A stretch of DNA of 14,692 bases from Chloroflexota bacterium (GTDB taxonomy: Bacteria; Chloroflexota; Ktedonobacteria; Ktedonobacterales; Ktedonobacteraceae), in NCBI GenBank assembly GCA_005881495.1, contig VBHI01000069.1, forward strand, positions 1 to 14,692. The letters run 5' to 3'. The notes under the pieces were generated by a model. That model was not told the origin of the DNA and searched no databases. It saw only the letters and a list, made by a program, of their open reading frames with translations. Numbering within the stretch: position 1 is the stretch's first letter; each line of letters begins with the position of its first letter. The translations under genes and the position numbers were made by a program. Positions 7,995-14,692 of the stretch are shown here, piece by piece.

Positions 7995-8763
7995 ATGGCG
8001 TACGAATATTGCAGATATCGAAGGCTTGCCTGAGAGCAACTTCTGGATTCCCACTCGGGATGAACTCCTGTCCGAGATATCCTTTATAGCCGGTCGCCGC
8101 AATAGCCTGTATAATTGGCTTATACTGCAATTCCTGTCGCTCGTCGAGTTCCTGACGACCAGGATTTCCCGCCGTGTGATAGTGGCCGAAATAGGTATGT
8201 TGTTCGCGGATGGTTCGTATGATATCGCCTTCCATGACCTGCATATGGTAGATATCGTAGAGCAGCCTCACCGCCGGTGAATCAACCATCTGGCAGACCT
8301 CTACGCCCCAGGCGGTCTTGTCGGCTTGATAGTCTGGGTGATCTACTTTGCTATTGAGCAGTTCAAGTATCAAGGTCACGCCCTCGTCCTGGGCGAATCT
8401 CGCCAGGCGTTTCAAGCCTAGCGCTGTGATCTCTGCTCCTGTCTTATCATCCAGGCCATCGCGATTCCCACTAAAGACAATGACGTTGGGGATGCCCCAT
8501 TGCGCGGCTAATGCTATATTGGCACGCACCTCTCGTTCAAGGCGATCATGGTATTCTCGTCGATTAAACCCCTCTTCAATTGACGACTGCCCTTTCAGAG
8601 AGGCGATCGCCAGGCCATGATCTTTGATGACTTGCCAATGCTCCTGTTCTACCAGTTCGATAGCCTCATAGCCAATATCCGCCGCGATACGCACCATGCT
8701 CTCTATCGTCATGTCTCCCTGAGCAAAACACCACCACGAGATCGATTGTTTGATATGGTCCAT
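7993..8763 (-). CDS. Hydroxypyruvate-isomerase-like TIM-barrel sugar isomerase
   Basis: This is a xylose-isomerase-type TIM barrel protein of 256 residues, closest by motif to the Hyi family ([14 protein letters not shown], 168-180; [10 protein letters not shown], 226-234). Probable metal ligands are Glu134 (LILELLN), Asp170, His196 (GHYHTAGN) and Glu233. The third ligand is Gln in E. coli Hyi but His here. Its place next to iolE suggests it isomerises an inosose or downstream keto-sugar, perhaps doing the IolI job, but this is inference. The frame runs upstream to 8859 within iolE; the ATG at 8763 with GGAAAAGG before it, 19 nt after iolE, is chosen. The last residues (R-T-P) and the stop seem to come from a fused iolE remnant, so the native end is altered. 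Sampled GC is about 51%, against about 62% in iolE. Confidence 0.85.
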   Translation of the reverse strand: MDHIKQSISWWCFAQGDMTIESMVRIAADIGYEAIELVEQEHWQVIKDHGLAIASLKGQSSIEEGFNRREYHDRLEREVRANIALAAQWGIPNVIVFSGNRDGLDDKTGAEITALGLKRLARFAQDEGVTLILELLNSKVDHPDYQADKTAWGVEVCQMVDSPAVRLLYDIYHMQVMEGDIIRTIREQHTYFGHYHTAGNPGRQELDERQELQYKPIIQAIAATGYKGYLGQEFIPSGNPEVALRQAFDICNIRTP

Positions 8764-8782
8764 CTGCCTTTTCCACAGTAAT

Positions 8783-9679
8783 CTATAAGCCGATCGAACG
8801 AATGTAGTCGCGGTTCCGCTGCGCACTTTCTTTCGGTGTGCCCATACCGGGCAACACATCCTGCTCTACGACAATCCAGCCATCGTACTCAATGTCTTTC
8901 AGTCCCTGTATGACCGCTGGGAAGTCGACATCCCCGTGGCCCAGTTCACAGAACACGCCGTGTTCGACGGACTGGATGGCATCCCACTCATTGCGATGAG
9001 ATTGTTCGGCGACCCGCGGATCGTGATCTTTGAAGTGGACATGCCACACGCGGTCGGAGTGTCGGCGCAGCCCTTCGACGGGATCACCGCCGCCAAAACG
9101 ATAGTGCCCGGTATCAAAGCACAAGCCTACCAGGTCCGGATCGGTCAGACTCAGGAATCTGGCCGTTTCCTCCGGCGTTTCCACCCAGGTGCCAATGTGG
9201 TGATGAAACACCGTTCGTAAGCCGGTCTCGCGTTGTACGGCGTGGGCGATCTGATTTGCTCCTGCTGCAAAGCTCTGCCACTGCGTGTCACTCATACCCT
9301 GTTCCGGTTTGATACGCCCGGCGTATTTGGTACGCATGGGATCGGTATACGGGTCATTGCCGAGCACGATCAAGGCGTTTGGCCCACCTACTTGTGCGAG
9401 CAGCCGGGCGGTGCGAACCGCTGCCGCTTCGCTTTCGGCCAGGCGGCTCGGATCGTGCAAATAGACGCTGACCCAGGACGCCAACAGGTTGAGGTCACGT
9501 GCCTTCAGTTCCTGCCGCAGCATATCGGGATCGGTGGGCATGAACCCCCAATCCCCCAGCTCGGTGCCCTGATAGCCAGTCTCATGCATTTCATCGAGCA
9601 CCCAGGCATATCCCTCGCGCTCGCCGCCCACATTCTCGATGACACCCCACGAACAGGGCGCATTGGCAACTCTAATCAC
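8783..9679 (-). CDS. iolE: Inosose dehydratase (2-keto-myo-inositol dehydratase)
   Basis: IolE removes water from scyllo-inosose to give the diketone used by IolD; it is a metal-dependent TIM-barrel enzyme of the xylose isomerase-like group. The 298-residue length is normal. Family motifs in order are NAPCSWGV (6-13), GYQGTELG (35-42), [14 protein letters not shown] (158-171), [14 protein letters not shown] (187-200), [10 protein letters not shown] (212-221) and [10 protein letters not shown] (265-274). Asp189 and Glu272 are likely metal ligands. The start codon is GTG at 9679, with AAGGAG six bases before it and homology from the first residue; no nearby in-frame ATG is better placed. It sits after a 209-nt gap that may contain a promoter and heads the iolE-to-iolD gene run. 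Firm assignment. Confidence 0.96.
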   Translation of the reverse strand: MIRVANAPCSWGVIENVGGEREGYAWVLDEMHETGYQGTELGDWGFMPTDPDMLRQELKARDLNLLASWVSVYLHDPSRLAESEAAAVRTARLLAQVGGPNALIVLGNDPYTDPMRTKYAGRIKPEQGMSDTQWQSFAAGANQIAHAVQRETGLRTVFHHHIGTWVETPEETARFLSLTDPDLVGLCFDTGHYRFGGGDPVEGLRRHSDRVWHVHFKDHDPRVAEQSHRNEWDAIQSVEHGVFCELGHGDVDFPAVIQGLKDIEYDGWIVVEQDVLPGMGTPKESAQRNRDYIRSIGL

Positions 9680-9765
9680 GATGGTCTCCTTCCTTCATCG
9701 TTCTTTAGTAACAAGTTTGACGCCCGTACTGATCTCCTTCAGCCCGCACGCCACGACACTTCTGC

Positions 9766-9806
9766 ACTATACCATATTACTACACCTCGGCCATGCGCTA
9801 CTGGCC
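9766..9806 (-). promoter_or_regulatory. Possible extended -10 promoter with adjacent palindrome before iolE
   Basis: In the 209-nt gap between the oxidoreductase at 9889-11055 and iolE, the minus strand carries TGG-TATAGT (9774-9766), one base from the extended -10 consensus. No -35 consensus precedes it. Where a -35 would lie there is instead a short palindrome, GGCCA-8 nt-TGGCC (9789-9806). This would give an iolE leader of about 80 nt. The rest of the gap shows no gene that I recognise. Both signals are short and may be chance. Confidence 0.3.
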
Positions 9807-9888
9807 GCCGCGCAGCACAGCTTCAACATGCTCAAAAAACACCCCACAGGCAAGGCGCATTCGCCACGTTGCTTATGGTGCGACCTTT

Positions 9889-11055
9889 CTACTGTTCCAC
9901 ATCCTCCCAACGTTCGCTTTCCCAGGAGCGCATGATCGCCTGCTGAACATTGGCTACGGCGAGTGCCTCAGCAAAGCCTGGCTCTCCCTGTTGACCAATG
10001 GCGATGGAGTGCAAGAAATTGTAGGCTTCGATTACCTTCAGGTCATCATAGCCCAAATTGAGTCCCCAGGCCGGATTGAAGTGACGGTGGTACGGATGCG
10101 CCGGTCCACTCAAGAGCGTGGTGTAGCCGTCCTCCGCTGGATTCTCGTCGTTACGCCATTGGAGTTGGAGTTCATTCATGCGCTCCATGTTCCACTTGAT
10201 GGCGCCTTTGGTGCCGTGAATCTCAAAGGACATATCGCATTTGGCCCCATTGATGACCCGGCACGCTTCCAACATACCGCGTGTACCGTTTTCAAAATGC
10301 ACCAGTGTACTCACGTAATCCTCATTAGTCACATCTCCCATTGGGCCATTGCTGCTGCCGACATCGTAATGGGTGCCGCTACCTGGTTGAGGAATGGGGC
10401 GTTGACGGATAAAGATTGCTTTGTCGCTGGTGACGCGCGTGATGGGGCCAGCCAGCATGTGGGCCATATCAATCACGTGCGACAGCAAGTCGCCCAGGGT
10501 ACCCAGGCCCTGCTCCTGCTCAAAGCGCCAGGAGAGGAAGCCATTGGGGTCGCCCGCATAACCATTGAGAAAGCGACCGTGATAATGGGTCACTTGTCCC
10601 AGTTTCCCCTCGGCGATGAGCTGTCGGGCATACTGGACGAGCGGCGCCCAGCGATAGTTGTAGCCGACGAAGGTGAGTACCCCGGCTTCACGGGCTGCAG
10701 CGACGCTCTGGATAGTTTCCTGCGGGTCCTTGCCGACCGGTTTCTCACACAAGATGTGTTTCCCGGCCCTTGCTGCCTCCCGGATGATTTCCAGGTGCAT
10801 GCCGTTGGGGGCAGCTACGTTGACGACCTCAACCTCTGGATCGGCGATGACCGCACGCCAGTCAGTTCTGTAGCGCTCGAAGCCAAAGCGCTGCCGGGCT
10901 GCCTGTGCCCGCGCCTCTACCGCATCGGCGCAGACAACAAGCCGGGGGGAAATCCCGCTCTCATGAAAACGATCGGGAATAGCGCGATACGAGCGGCTGT
11001 GAACTTCGCCCATCCAGCCCATGCCAATCACTCCGATACCGATTGTAGATGTCAT
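9889..11055 (-). CDS. Gfo/Idh/MocA-family oxidoreductase, substrate unknown
   Basis: This is a 388-residue NAD(P)-dependent dehydrogenase. The Rossmann motif is [13 protein letters not shown] (8-20), CEKPVG carries catalytic Lys105, and the Asp-x3-His pair is Asp189/His193 (GDLLSH). An aromatic-rich stretch near 135-175 ([17 protein letters not shown]) and [11 protein letters not shown] near the C-terminus set it apart from both IolG types here. Context suggests action on an inositol isomer or inositol-derived compound, but sequence alone does not fix the substrate. The ATG at 11055 follows GGAGGTA, and the gene begins 32 nt after the inositol dehydrogenase at 11088-12095. An even longer frame on the opposite strand covers the same DNA but shows no recognisable protein. 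Confidence 0.88.
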   Translation of the reverse strand: MTSTIGIGVIGMGWMGEVHSRSYRAIPDRFHESGISPRLVVCADAVEARAQAARQRFGFERYRTDWRAVIADPEVEVVNVAAPNGMHLEIIREAARAGKHILCEKPVGKDPQETIQSVAAAREAGVLTFVGYNYRWAPLVQYARQLIAEGKLGQVTHYHGRFLNGYAGDPNGFLSWRFEQEQGLGTLGDLLSHVIDMAHMLAGPITRVTSDKAIFIRQRPIPQPGSGTHYDVGSSNGPMGDVTNEDYVSTLVHFENGTRGMLEACRVINGAKCDMSFEIHGTKGAIKWNMERMNELQLQWRNDENPAEDGYTTLLSGPAHPYHRHFNPAWGLNLGYDDLKVIEAYNFLHSIAIGQQGEPGFAEALAVANVQQAIMRSWESERWEDVEQ

Positions 11056-11087
11056 TGTGCTACCTCCACTGTCGTGAAAAACCAGGA

Positions 11088-12095
11088 TTACTCAGGCTGC
11101 CAGTAGGTAATCATTACGGGTTGATTCTTGTGCAAAGATTCGACTGCCGCTTCCGCAATAATCTGCGCGCGTAAGCCATCCATCAGCGATGGGTAAGGAG
11201 TTGCCTTGCCCTCAAGCGCGGAGATGAAGGCATCAAACGCCAGGGCAAAGCTGGGTTCGAACCGCTCAAACCAACCAGGGTGCAGCCCATCAGAGATCAC
11301 CTTTGTGCCGGTGTACAGAGCCACCTCGCGCGTCGGTTTGCGCATAGATTGCACCATCCCTTTGGAGCCAAAGGCCTCGATGCGCTCATCGTAGCCATAT
11401 GCGGTGCGGCGGCTGCTGTCAATGTGACAGAGCGCTCCGCTTGCCATTTTCAGGATGACCATGGAAGTGTCGACGTCCCCCGCCTCACCAATGGCCGGGT
11501 CAATCAAAGCTGCGCCTGTGGCATACACCTCGACCGGAGCTTCACCGGCAAGCCAGCAGGCCAGATCAAAAAAATGGATGGTCTGGTCGCGCAATTGTCC
11601 CCCCGACACTTTGACGTAGCTGATGGGCGGCGGCTCCTGGGCACGCGAGGTGAGATGCATCATCTCCACCTTGCCGATCGTGCCATCCTGGATGGCTTCG
11701 CGGACGCCCAGGTGATTGGAGTCAAAACGACGACTGAAGCCGATCATGATCGGGACATTCGAGTGATACGCTTCCTGTACCACAGCTTTAACCCGCTCCA
11801 TGTTCAAATCAATCGGCTTTTCACAATAGGCCGGTTTGCGAGCCTGGATGGCCCTGCTCAACAAATCGGCGTGGGTGTTGGTGGATGAAGCGATGAGCAC
11901 GGCATCCACATCATCCGCCGCCCAGATTTCCTCCTGGCTCGAAGCAACGTGTGCGCCGAGACGGGACGCTACTTGTTCTGCTGCTTCAGTATTGACATCA
12001 TACACATACCGTAGTTCGGCGCGGGGATGAGCGGCGATATTGTTGGCATGGACTTTGCCAATAAAACCGGCGCCAAATAGAGCAAATCTCGTCAT
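11088..12095 (-). CDS. iolG: Inositol 2-dehydrogenase, rhizobial IdhA type
   Basis: This is a 335-residue Gfo/Idh/MocA protein with the marks of the proteobacterial/rhizobial myo-inositol 2-dehydrogenase. They are [13 protein letters not shown] at the N-terminus, YCEKPID with Lys93, [24 protein letters not shown] with Asp170 and His174, and [24 protein letters not shown] in the C-terminal domain. Unlike the Bacillus-type IolG of this window, its catalytic Lys/Asp/His set is complete, so it may be the main myo-inositol dehydrogenase. A GTG at 12104 is in frame, but GGAGGTG (12102-12108) overlaps it and stands six bases before the ATG at 12095, which is therefore the start. It follows the next oxidoreductase by 51 nt. 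A second symbol such as idhA would suit equally. Confidence 0.87.
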   Translation of the reverse strand: MTRFALFGAGFIGKVHANNIAAHPRAELRYVYDVNTEAAEQVASRLGAHVASSQEEIWAADDVDAVLIASSTNTHADLLSRAIQARKPAYCEKPIDLNMERVKAVVQEAYHSNVPIMIGFSRRFDSNHLGVREAIQDGTIGKVEMMHLTSRAQEPPPISYVKVSGGQLRDQTIHFFDLACWLAGEAPVEVYATGAALIDPAIGEAGDVDTSMVILKMASGALCHIDSSRRTAYGYDERIEAFGSKGMVQSMRKPTREVALYTGTKVISDGLHPGWFERFEPSFALAFDAFISALEGKATPYPSLMDGLRAQIIAEAAVESLHKNQPVMITYWQPE

Positions 12096-12146
12096 AGTGT
12101 TCACCTCCTAGCACATATTCAAAGCGGACTGATGACCCAACAGCAG

Positions 12147-13328
12147 CTACCGAACGTCGATGGTCGCATCAACCCAGCGACCATCCTGCTGATGGGACGC
12201 AACGGCGGCGTCGACAAACTTCACCCCCAACACACCATCCTCAACTGTGGGAAACAGGTAGGCCAGTGGGTCGGCTTCAGCCCCATCGCGACGGGCGAGA
12301 ATGGCATCGGCAAAATCAGAATAAAGATTGGCGAAGGCCTCTAGATAGCCCTCTGGGTGACCGGGCCACAGGCGCGAGGCCCGCTGTGCCGCCGGGGACA
12401 ACCAAGCGAACCCACGCGAGAGAGTTTGGTGGTGGCCATCGAGGGGGTGCAGTACAAGCTCATTGGGCTGCTCCTGTACCCACTCCAGGCTACCTTTCTC
12501 ACCATACACCCGAATGCGCAGTCCCTGCATATGCCCTGTCGCGACCATACTGGCCCACATCATCCCTTTTGCCCCGTTATTGAAGCGTAGCAGGATGTGG
12601 GCGTTGTCATCAACCTGGCGGCCCGGCACTATACTGGATAACTCGGCGGACACTTCGGTGATTTCCAGGCCAGTGATAAAGCGAGCCAGGTGATGGGCGT
12701 GCGTGCCCAGGTCACCGACCACGCTGGATTTCCCGGCAATGCTGGGAGTGGTGCGCCAGATGGCTTGCTTATGTCCTTTCGCTTCCAGCAGGGTGGAAGC
12801 CCAGCCGGAGGCGTGCTCGACCTGCACCAGCCTGATTTCGCCCAACTCCCCGCTGCGAATCATTTCGCGGGCCTGGCGCACCATCGGATAGCCACTATAG
12901 CAATAGGCCACACCGAAAACCAGGCCAGTCTGACGTACCAGGCGCATCAACTCTAGAGCCTGCTCTACATCGATGGTTAAGGGCTTGTCACAGATGACAT
13001 CAATGCCCTGTTCCAGAAAGGCTTTGGCAATAGCGTAATGGCTGTTGTTGGGGGTCATAATGCTGACCACCTCAAGACCAGCTTCCCGCTGGGCCTCTTG
13101 CTCGGCCATCTCCTGCCACGAGCCGTAGCGACGGTCGGGCGCAATGTCGAGGGTAGCAGCGAAGTCGCGGCTGCGCTGGGCATCCGAAGCAAAAACGCCG
13201 GTCACCAGCGCATAGCGGTCGTCAAGCCGGGCAGCATAACGATGGGTCTCACCGATATTCGACCCCGGCCCACCTCCGACTACGCCGAGTCGTACTTTTC
13301 GTCGTGATTGATTCGTTGTTTCAGGCAT
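12147..13328 (-). CDS. Gfo/Idh/MocA-family oxidoreductase of the CDKP subgroup
   Basis: This 393-residue oxidoreductase has a glycine-rich N-terminus [16 protein letters not shown] (15-30). The usual EKP motif reads CDKPLT with Lys115. Asp206 and His210 form the catalytic pair in GDLGTH. The C-terminal [18 protein letters not shown] is characteristic of a subgroup of sugar dehydrogenases whose substrates are mostly unknown to me. The ATG at 13328 is preceded by a GAGG. It is the first catabolic gene after the transporter genes, from which it is separated by 72 nt holding the palindromic repeat. Likely an NAD(P)-dependent dehydrogenase of a sugar or cyclitol brought in by that transporter; substrate not assignable. 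Confidence 0.87.
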   Translation of the reverse strand: MPETTNQSRRKVRLGVVGGGPGSNIGETHRYAARLDDRYALVTGVFASDAQRSRDFAATLDIAPDRRYGSWQEMAEQEAQREAGLEVVSIMTPNNSHYAIAKAFLEQGIDVICDKPLTIDVEQALELMRLVRQTGLVFGVAYCYSGYPMVRQAREMIRSGELGEIRLVQVEHASGWASTLLEAKGHKQAIWRTTPSIAGKSSVVGDLGTHAHHLARFITGLEITEVSAELSSIVPGRQVDDNAHILLRFNNGAKGMMWASMVATGHMQGLRIRVYGEKGSLEWVQEQPNELVLHPLDGHHQTLSRGFAWLSPAAQRASRLWPGHPEGYLEAFANLYSDFADAILARRDGAEADPLAYLFPTVEDGVLGVKFVDAAVASHQQDGRWVDATIDVR

Positions 13329-13347
13329 ACCATCATCCTCGAAAGGT

Positions 13348-13393
13348 GTAGGGGCCGATAAATCGGCGGTGGGCGCGATAAATCGGCCCCTAC
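13348..13393. repeat. Interspersed palindromic repeat, copy 2 (complete)
   Basis: This 46-bp element has perfect 12-bp terminal arms, GTAGGGGCCGAT and ATCGGCCCCTAC, around a 22-bp centre with two GATAAATCG modules. Its last 42 bp are identical to copy 1 at 1362-1403, in the same orientation. It fills most of the 72-nt gap between the ABC ATPase and the first oxidoreductase. In the transcript it would form a stable hairpin without a following U-run, so it more likely affects mRNA processing or stability between transporter and enzyme genes than termination. Confidence 0.88.
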
Positions 13394-13400
13394 AGCAGGT

Positions 13401-14192
13401 CTAGCCTCGGCTGACGTGCTCGGTCAGTTCCTCGACTGAGGTCTCCTTTTGCGTCGCCTGGAAGATGACCAGTCCGCGCGCCATCACGACAAAGCGATCA
13501 CAGATGCGGTAGGCGTCATACAGGTTATGTGTGACCAGCACACTCGACAGGCCCTGTGTACGTAGCGACCGCAGGTACTCGAAGAGGGCCTCGGTAGCCC
13601 GCACCGCTAGCGCGCTGGTCGGCTCGTCAAGGACCAGGAGCGTGCGCTTGAAATGCACCGCACGAGCGATGGCTACCGCCTGCTTCTGACCGCCGGAAAG
13701 ACTGCCCACCAGCTTGTCAGGACTGTCGATGCCTTCGATTGCTACAATCGTCTTCAAGACATGGGCAGCAATGTCGCGCATCTCTCCAAGACGCATGAAA
13801 CCAAGGGAGCCTACCAATTCTCGTCCCATGAAGATGTTGCGCGCGATCGTCATGGAGTCGACGAGTGCCGAGTCCTGGTAGATCGTCTCAATGCCCAGTT
13901 CTGCGGCATCCGTGTGAGCCTTGAGCTCAACAGGTTTGCCATCCCAGAGAAGTGTGCCTGAGTCCGGCTGCACGACGCCCGAAATCGTCTTGACCGTAGT
14001 CGACTTCCCGGCTCCGTTGTCGCCCAGGAGTGCCAGGATCTCCGCTTTCCCTACGTGGAAGCACACGTTATTGAGCACCCTGTTCAGACCGTATTGCTTG
14101 TTGACATCGCGGAGCTCCAGCAGCGGTGTGGCTGCATCCCCACTTTGCACCGGCTGTTCGGCTGGTGTTGTTTCCATTCTATCCATGCTCAT
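13401..14192 (-). CDS. Sugar ABC transporter ATP-binding protein (single-domain, CUT2/FrcA type)
   Basis: This is the ATPase subunit of a carbohydrate importer, acting at the inner face of the membrane. The 263 residues carry one complete nucleotide-binding domain: Walker A GDNGAGKST (57-65), Q-loop Gln106, signature LSGGQKQ (165-171), Walker B LLVLDEP with Asp189 and Glu190, and H-loop His222. AVAIARAVHF after the signature is typical of the ribose/fructose/xylose importer ATPases. RbsA-type proteins usually contain two such domains (~500 residues), so this is the short FrcA-like form. The ATG at 14192 has AAAGGAG seven bases upstream. It lies 24 nt after the permease gene and upstream of the inositol genes, so inositol or a related cyclitol is a plausible cargo. 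The substrate-binding protein is not in the window. Confidence 0.94.
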   Translation of the reverse strand: MSMDRMETTPAEQPVQSGDAATPLLELRDVNKQYGLNRVLNNVCFHVGKAEILALLGDNGAGKSTTVKTISGVVQPDSGTLLWDGKPVELKAHTDAAELGIETIYQDSALVDSMTIARNIFMGRELVGSLGFMRLGEMRDIAAHVLKTIVAIEGIDSPDKLVGSLSGGQKQAVAIARAVHFKRTLLVLDEPTSALAVRATEALFEYLRSLRTQGLSSVLVTHNLYDAYRICDRFVVMARGLVIFQATQKETSVEELTEHVSRG

Positions 14193-14216
14193 GTACTTTC
14201 TCCTTTCGTTGGTAGA

Positions 14217-14692
14217 TCAAGCTCGACGGGCTCGCAGTATTTCGTAAATTGCCGCGGCACCAATGATGAGTATGCCAATGGGTGCCGTGATATAGAAGCC
14301 TGGTGCTCCCACCAACAGCAGGACGTCTCGAATCCAGTAGATAAGCGCGGAACCCAGGACGATGCCCAGGATCGTGCCACGGCCCCCGGTAAGGGCCAGT
14401 CCGCCAATGACGCAGGCGGCGATGGCCTCCAATGCCAGGGCTTCGCCAGTAGTGGGCGCGATGTTCCCGATGTAGGATGCCGCTAGAATGCCGCCCAAGG
14501 CGGCGGTGGCCCCGGCTAGAGCGAAGGCAAGCAGCTTCGTCCTGTCCACCCGCACCCCGGTTGCTATTGCCGCCTGTTTGTTGCCGCCTGCCGCGAAGAT
14601 ATGGTTGCCGATCCGATTCCGCTGCAGCAGTGCATAGAAGGCGAGCGCGAGTGCAACCCACCACAGAAATGTCGCCGGAATCGGGCCTATGC
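14217..14692 (-). CDS. Sugar ABC transporter permease (RbsC/FrcC family), 5' part cut by window edge
   Basis: This is the C-terminal 157 residues of a membrane permease of the BPD_transp_2 (ribose/fructose) family; the frame is open to the right edge, so about half the protein is missing. The fragment starts within a transmembrane segment (FLWWVALALAFYALL), followed by the cytoplasmic RNRIGNHIFAAGGN motif typical of RbsC-like permeases. Further hydrophobic helices follow (LLAFALAGATAALGGILAA; TILGIVLGSALIYWI; a last one before the RARRA tail), with GEALALEAIAACVIGG between them. It would form the channel energised by the ATPase encoded 24 nt downstream. Substrate likely a sugar or cyclitol from context; sequence does not fix it. 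Confidence 0.93.
   Translation of the reverse strand, partial: IGPIPATFLWWVALALAFYALLQRNRIGNHIFAAGGNKQAAIATGVRVDRTKLLAFALAGATAALGGILAASYIGNIAPTTGEALALEAIAACVIGGLALTGGRGTILGIVLGSALIYWIRDVLLLVGAPGFYITAPIGILIIGAAAIYEILRARRA

Noticed and set aside
9830..9888. A possible intrinsic terminator (T-run after GGGGTG on the minus strand) downstream of the oxidoreductase gene
   Set aside because: Only a 4-bp stem with a loop of more than 30 nt can be drawn before the T-run, so there is no convincing hairpin.
9793..11106. A 437-codon open frame on the plus strand, longer than the gene opposite it
   Set aside because: It mirrors a clear Gfo/Idh/MocA gene on the minus strand, its translation shows no recognisable domain, and all other genes run on the minus strand. 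It is a by-product of codon bias.
13348..13393. The palindromic repeat as a transcription terminator for the ABC transporter genes
   Set aside because: The hairpin is GC-rich but no U-run follows it on the minus strand, and the same element occurs at 1362-1403 in another context.

Overview
The window is a dense metabolic locus read entirely on the minus strand. It encodes most of a myo-inositol catabolic pathway plus part of a sugar-type ABC transporter. In transcription order (right to left) it holds an ABC permease (cut by the right edge), its ATPase, three Gfo/Idh/MocA oxidoreductases (the second a rhizobial-type inositol dehydrogenase), iolE, a hydroxypyruvate-isomerase-like TIM barrel gene, a Bacillus-type iolG, another Gfo/Idh/MocA gene, a small VOC (glyoxalase-fold) gene, iolB, iolC, iolD, and after a 224-nt gap iolA/mmsA (cut by the left edge). 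Most genes are 15-75 nt apart with clear GGAGG-type ribosome binding sites, so long co-transcribed units are likely. The two larger gaps, before iolE (209 nt) and before iolA (224 nt), are the likeliest internal promoter or regulatory regions.

How the genes work together: the ABC transporter would import inositol or a related cyclitol/sugar. IolG oxidises myo-inositol to scyllo-inosose (2-keto-myo-inositol). IolE dehydrates it, the ThDP enzyme IolD hydrolyses the ring, IolB isomerises 5-deoxyglucuronate, and IolC phosphorylates 2-deoxy-5-ketogluconate. An aldolase (IolJ), not in this window, would give malonate semialdehyde, which IolA converts to acetyl-CoA. The additional oxidoreductases, the TIM barrel isomerase and the VOC protein probably widen the range to other inositol stereoisomers or inositol-derived sugars; that is inference.

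Organism: sampled stretches are moderately GC-rich (about 50-65%), start regions have strong Shine-Dalgarno sites, and the iol genes mix Bacillus-like and rhizobial-like types. A short interspersed palindromic repeat is present. A soil Chloroflexota bacterium (Ktedonobacteria-like) would fit, but this is a low-confidence inference and cannot be settled from the window.

The most unusual features are: (1) a 51-bp remnant of an iolE 3' end, lying just downstream of the isomerase-like gene and fused out of frame to its tail, a scar of past duplication or insertion; (2) a 42-bp identical palindromic repeat in direct orientation on both sides of the whole catabolic block; and (3) an Asp-to-Asn change at the expected catalytic position 172 of the Bacillus-type IolG. 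No RNA genes, CRISPR arrays, transposases or prophage genes were seen.
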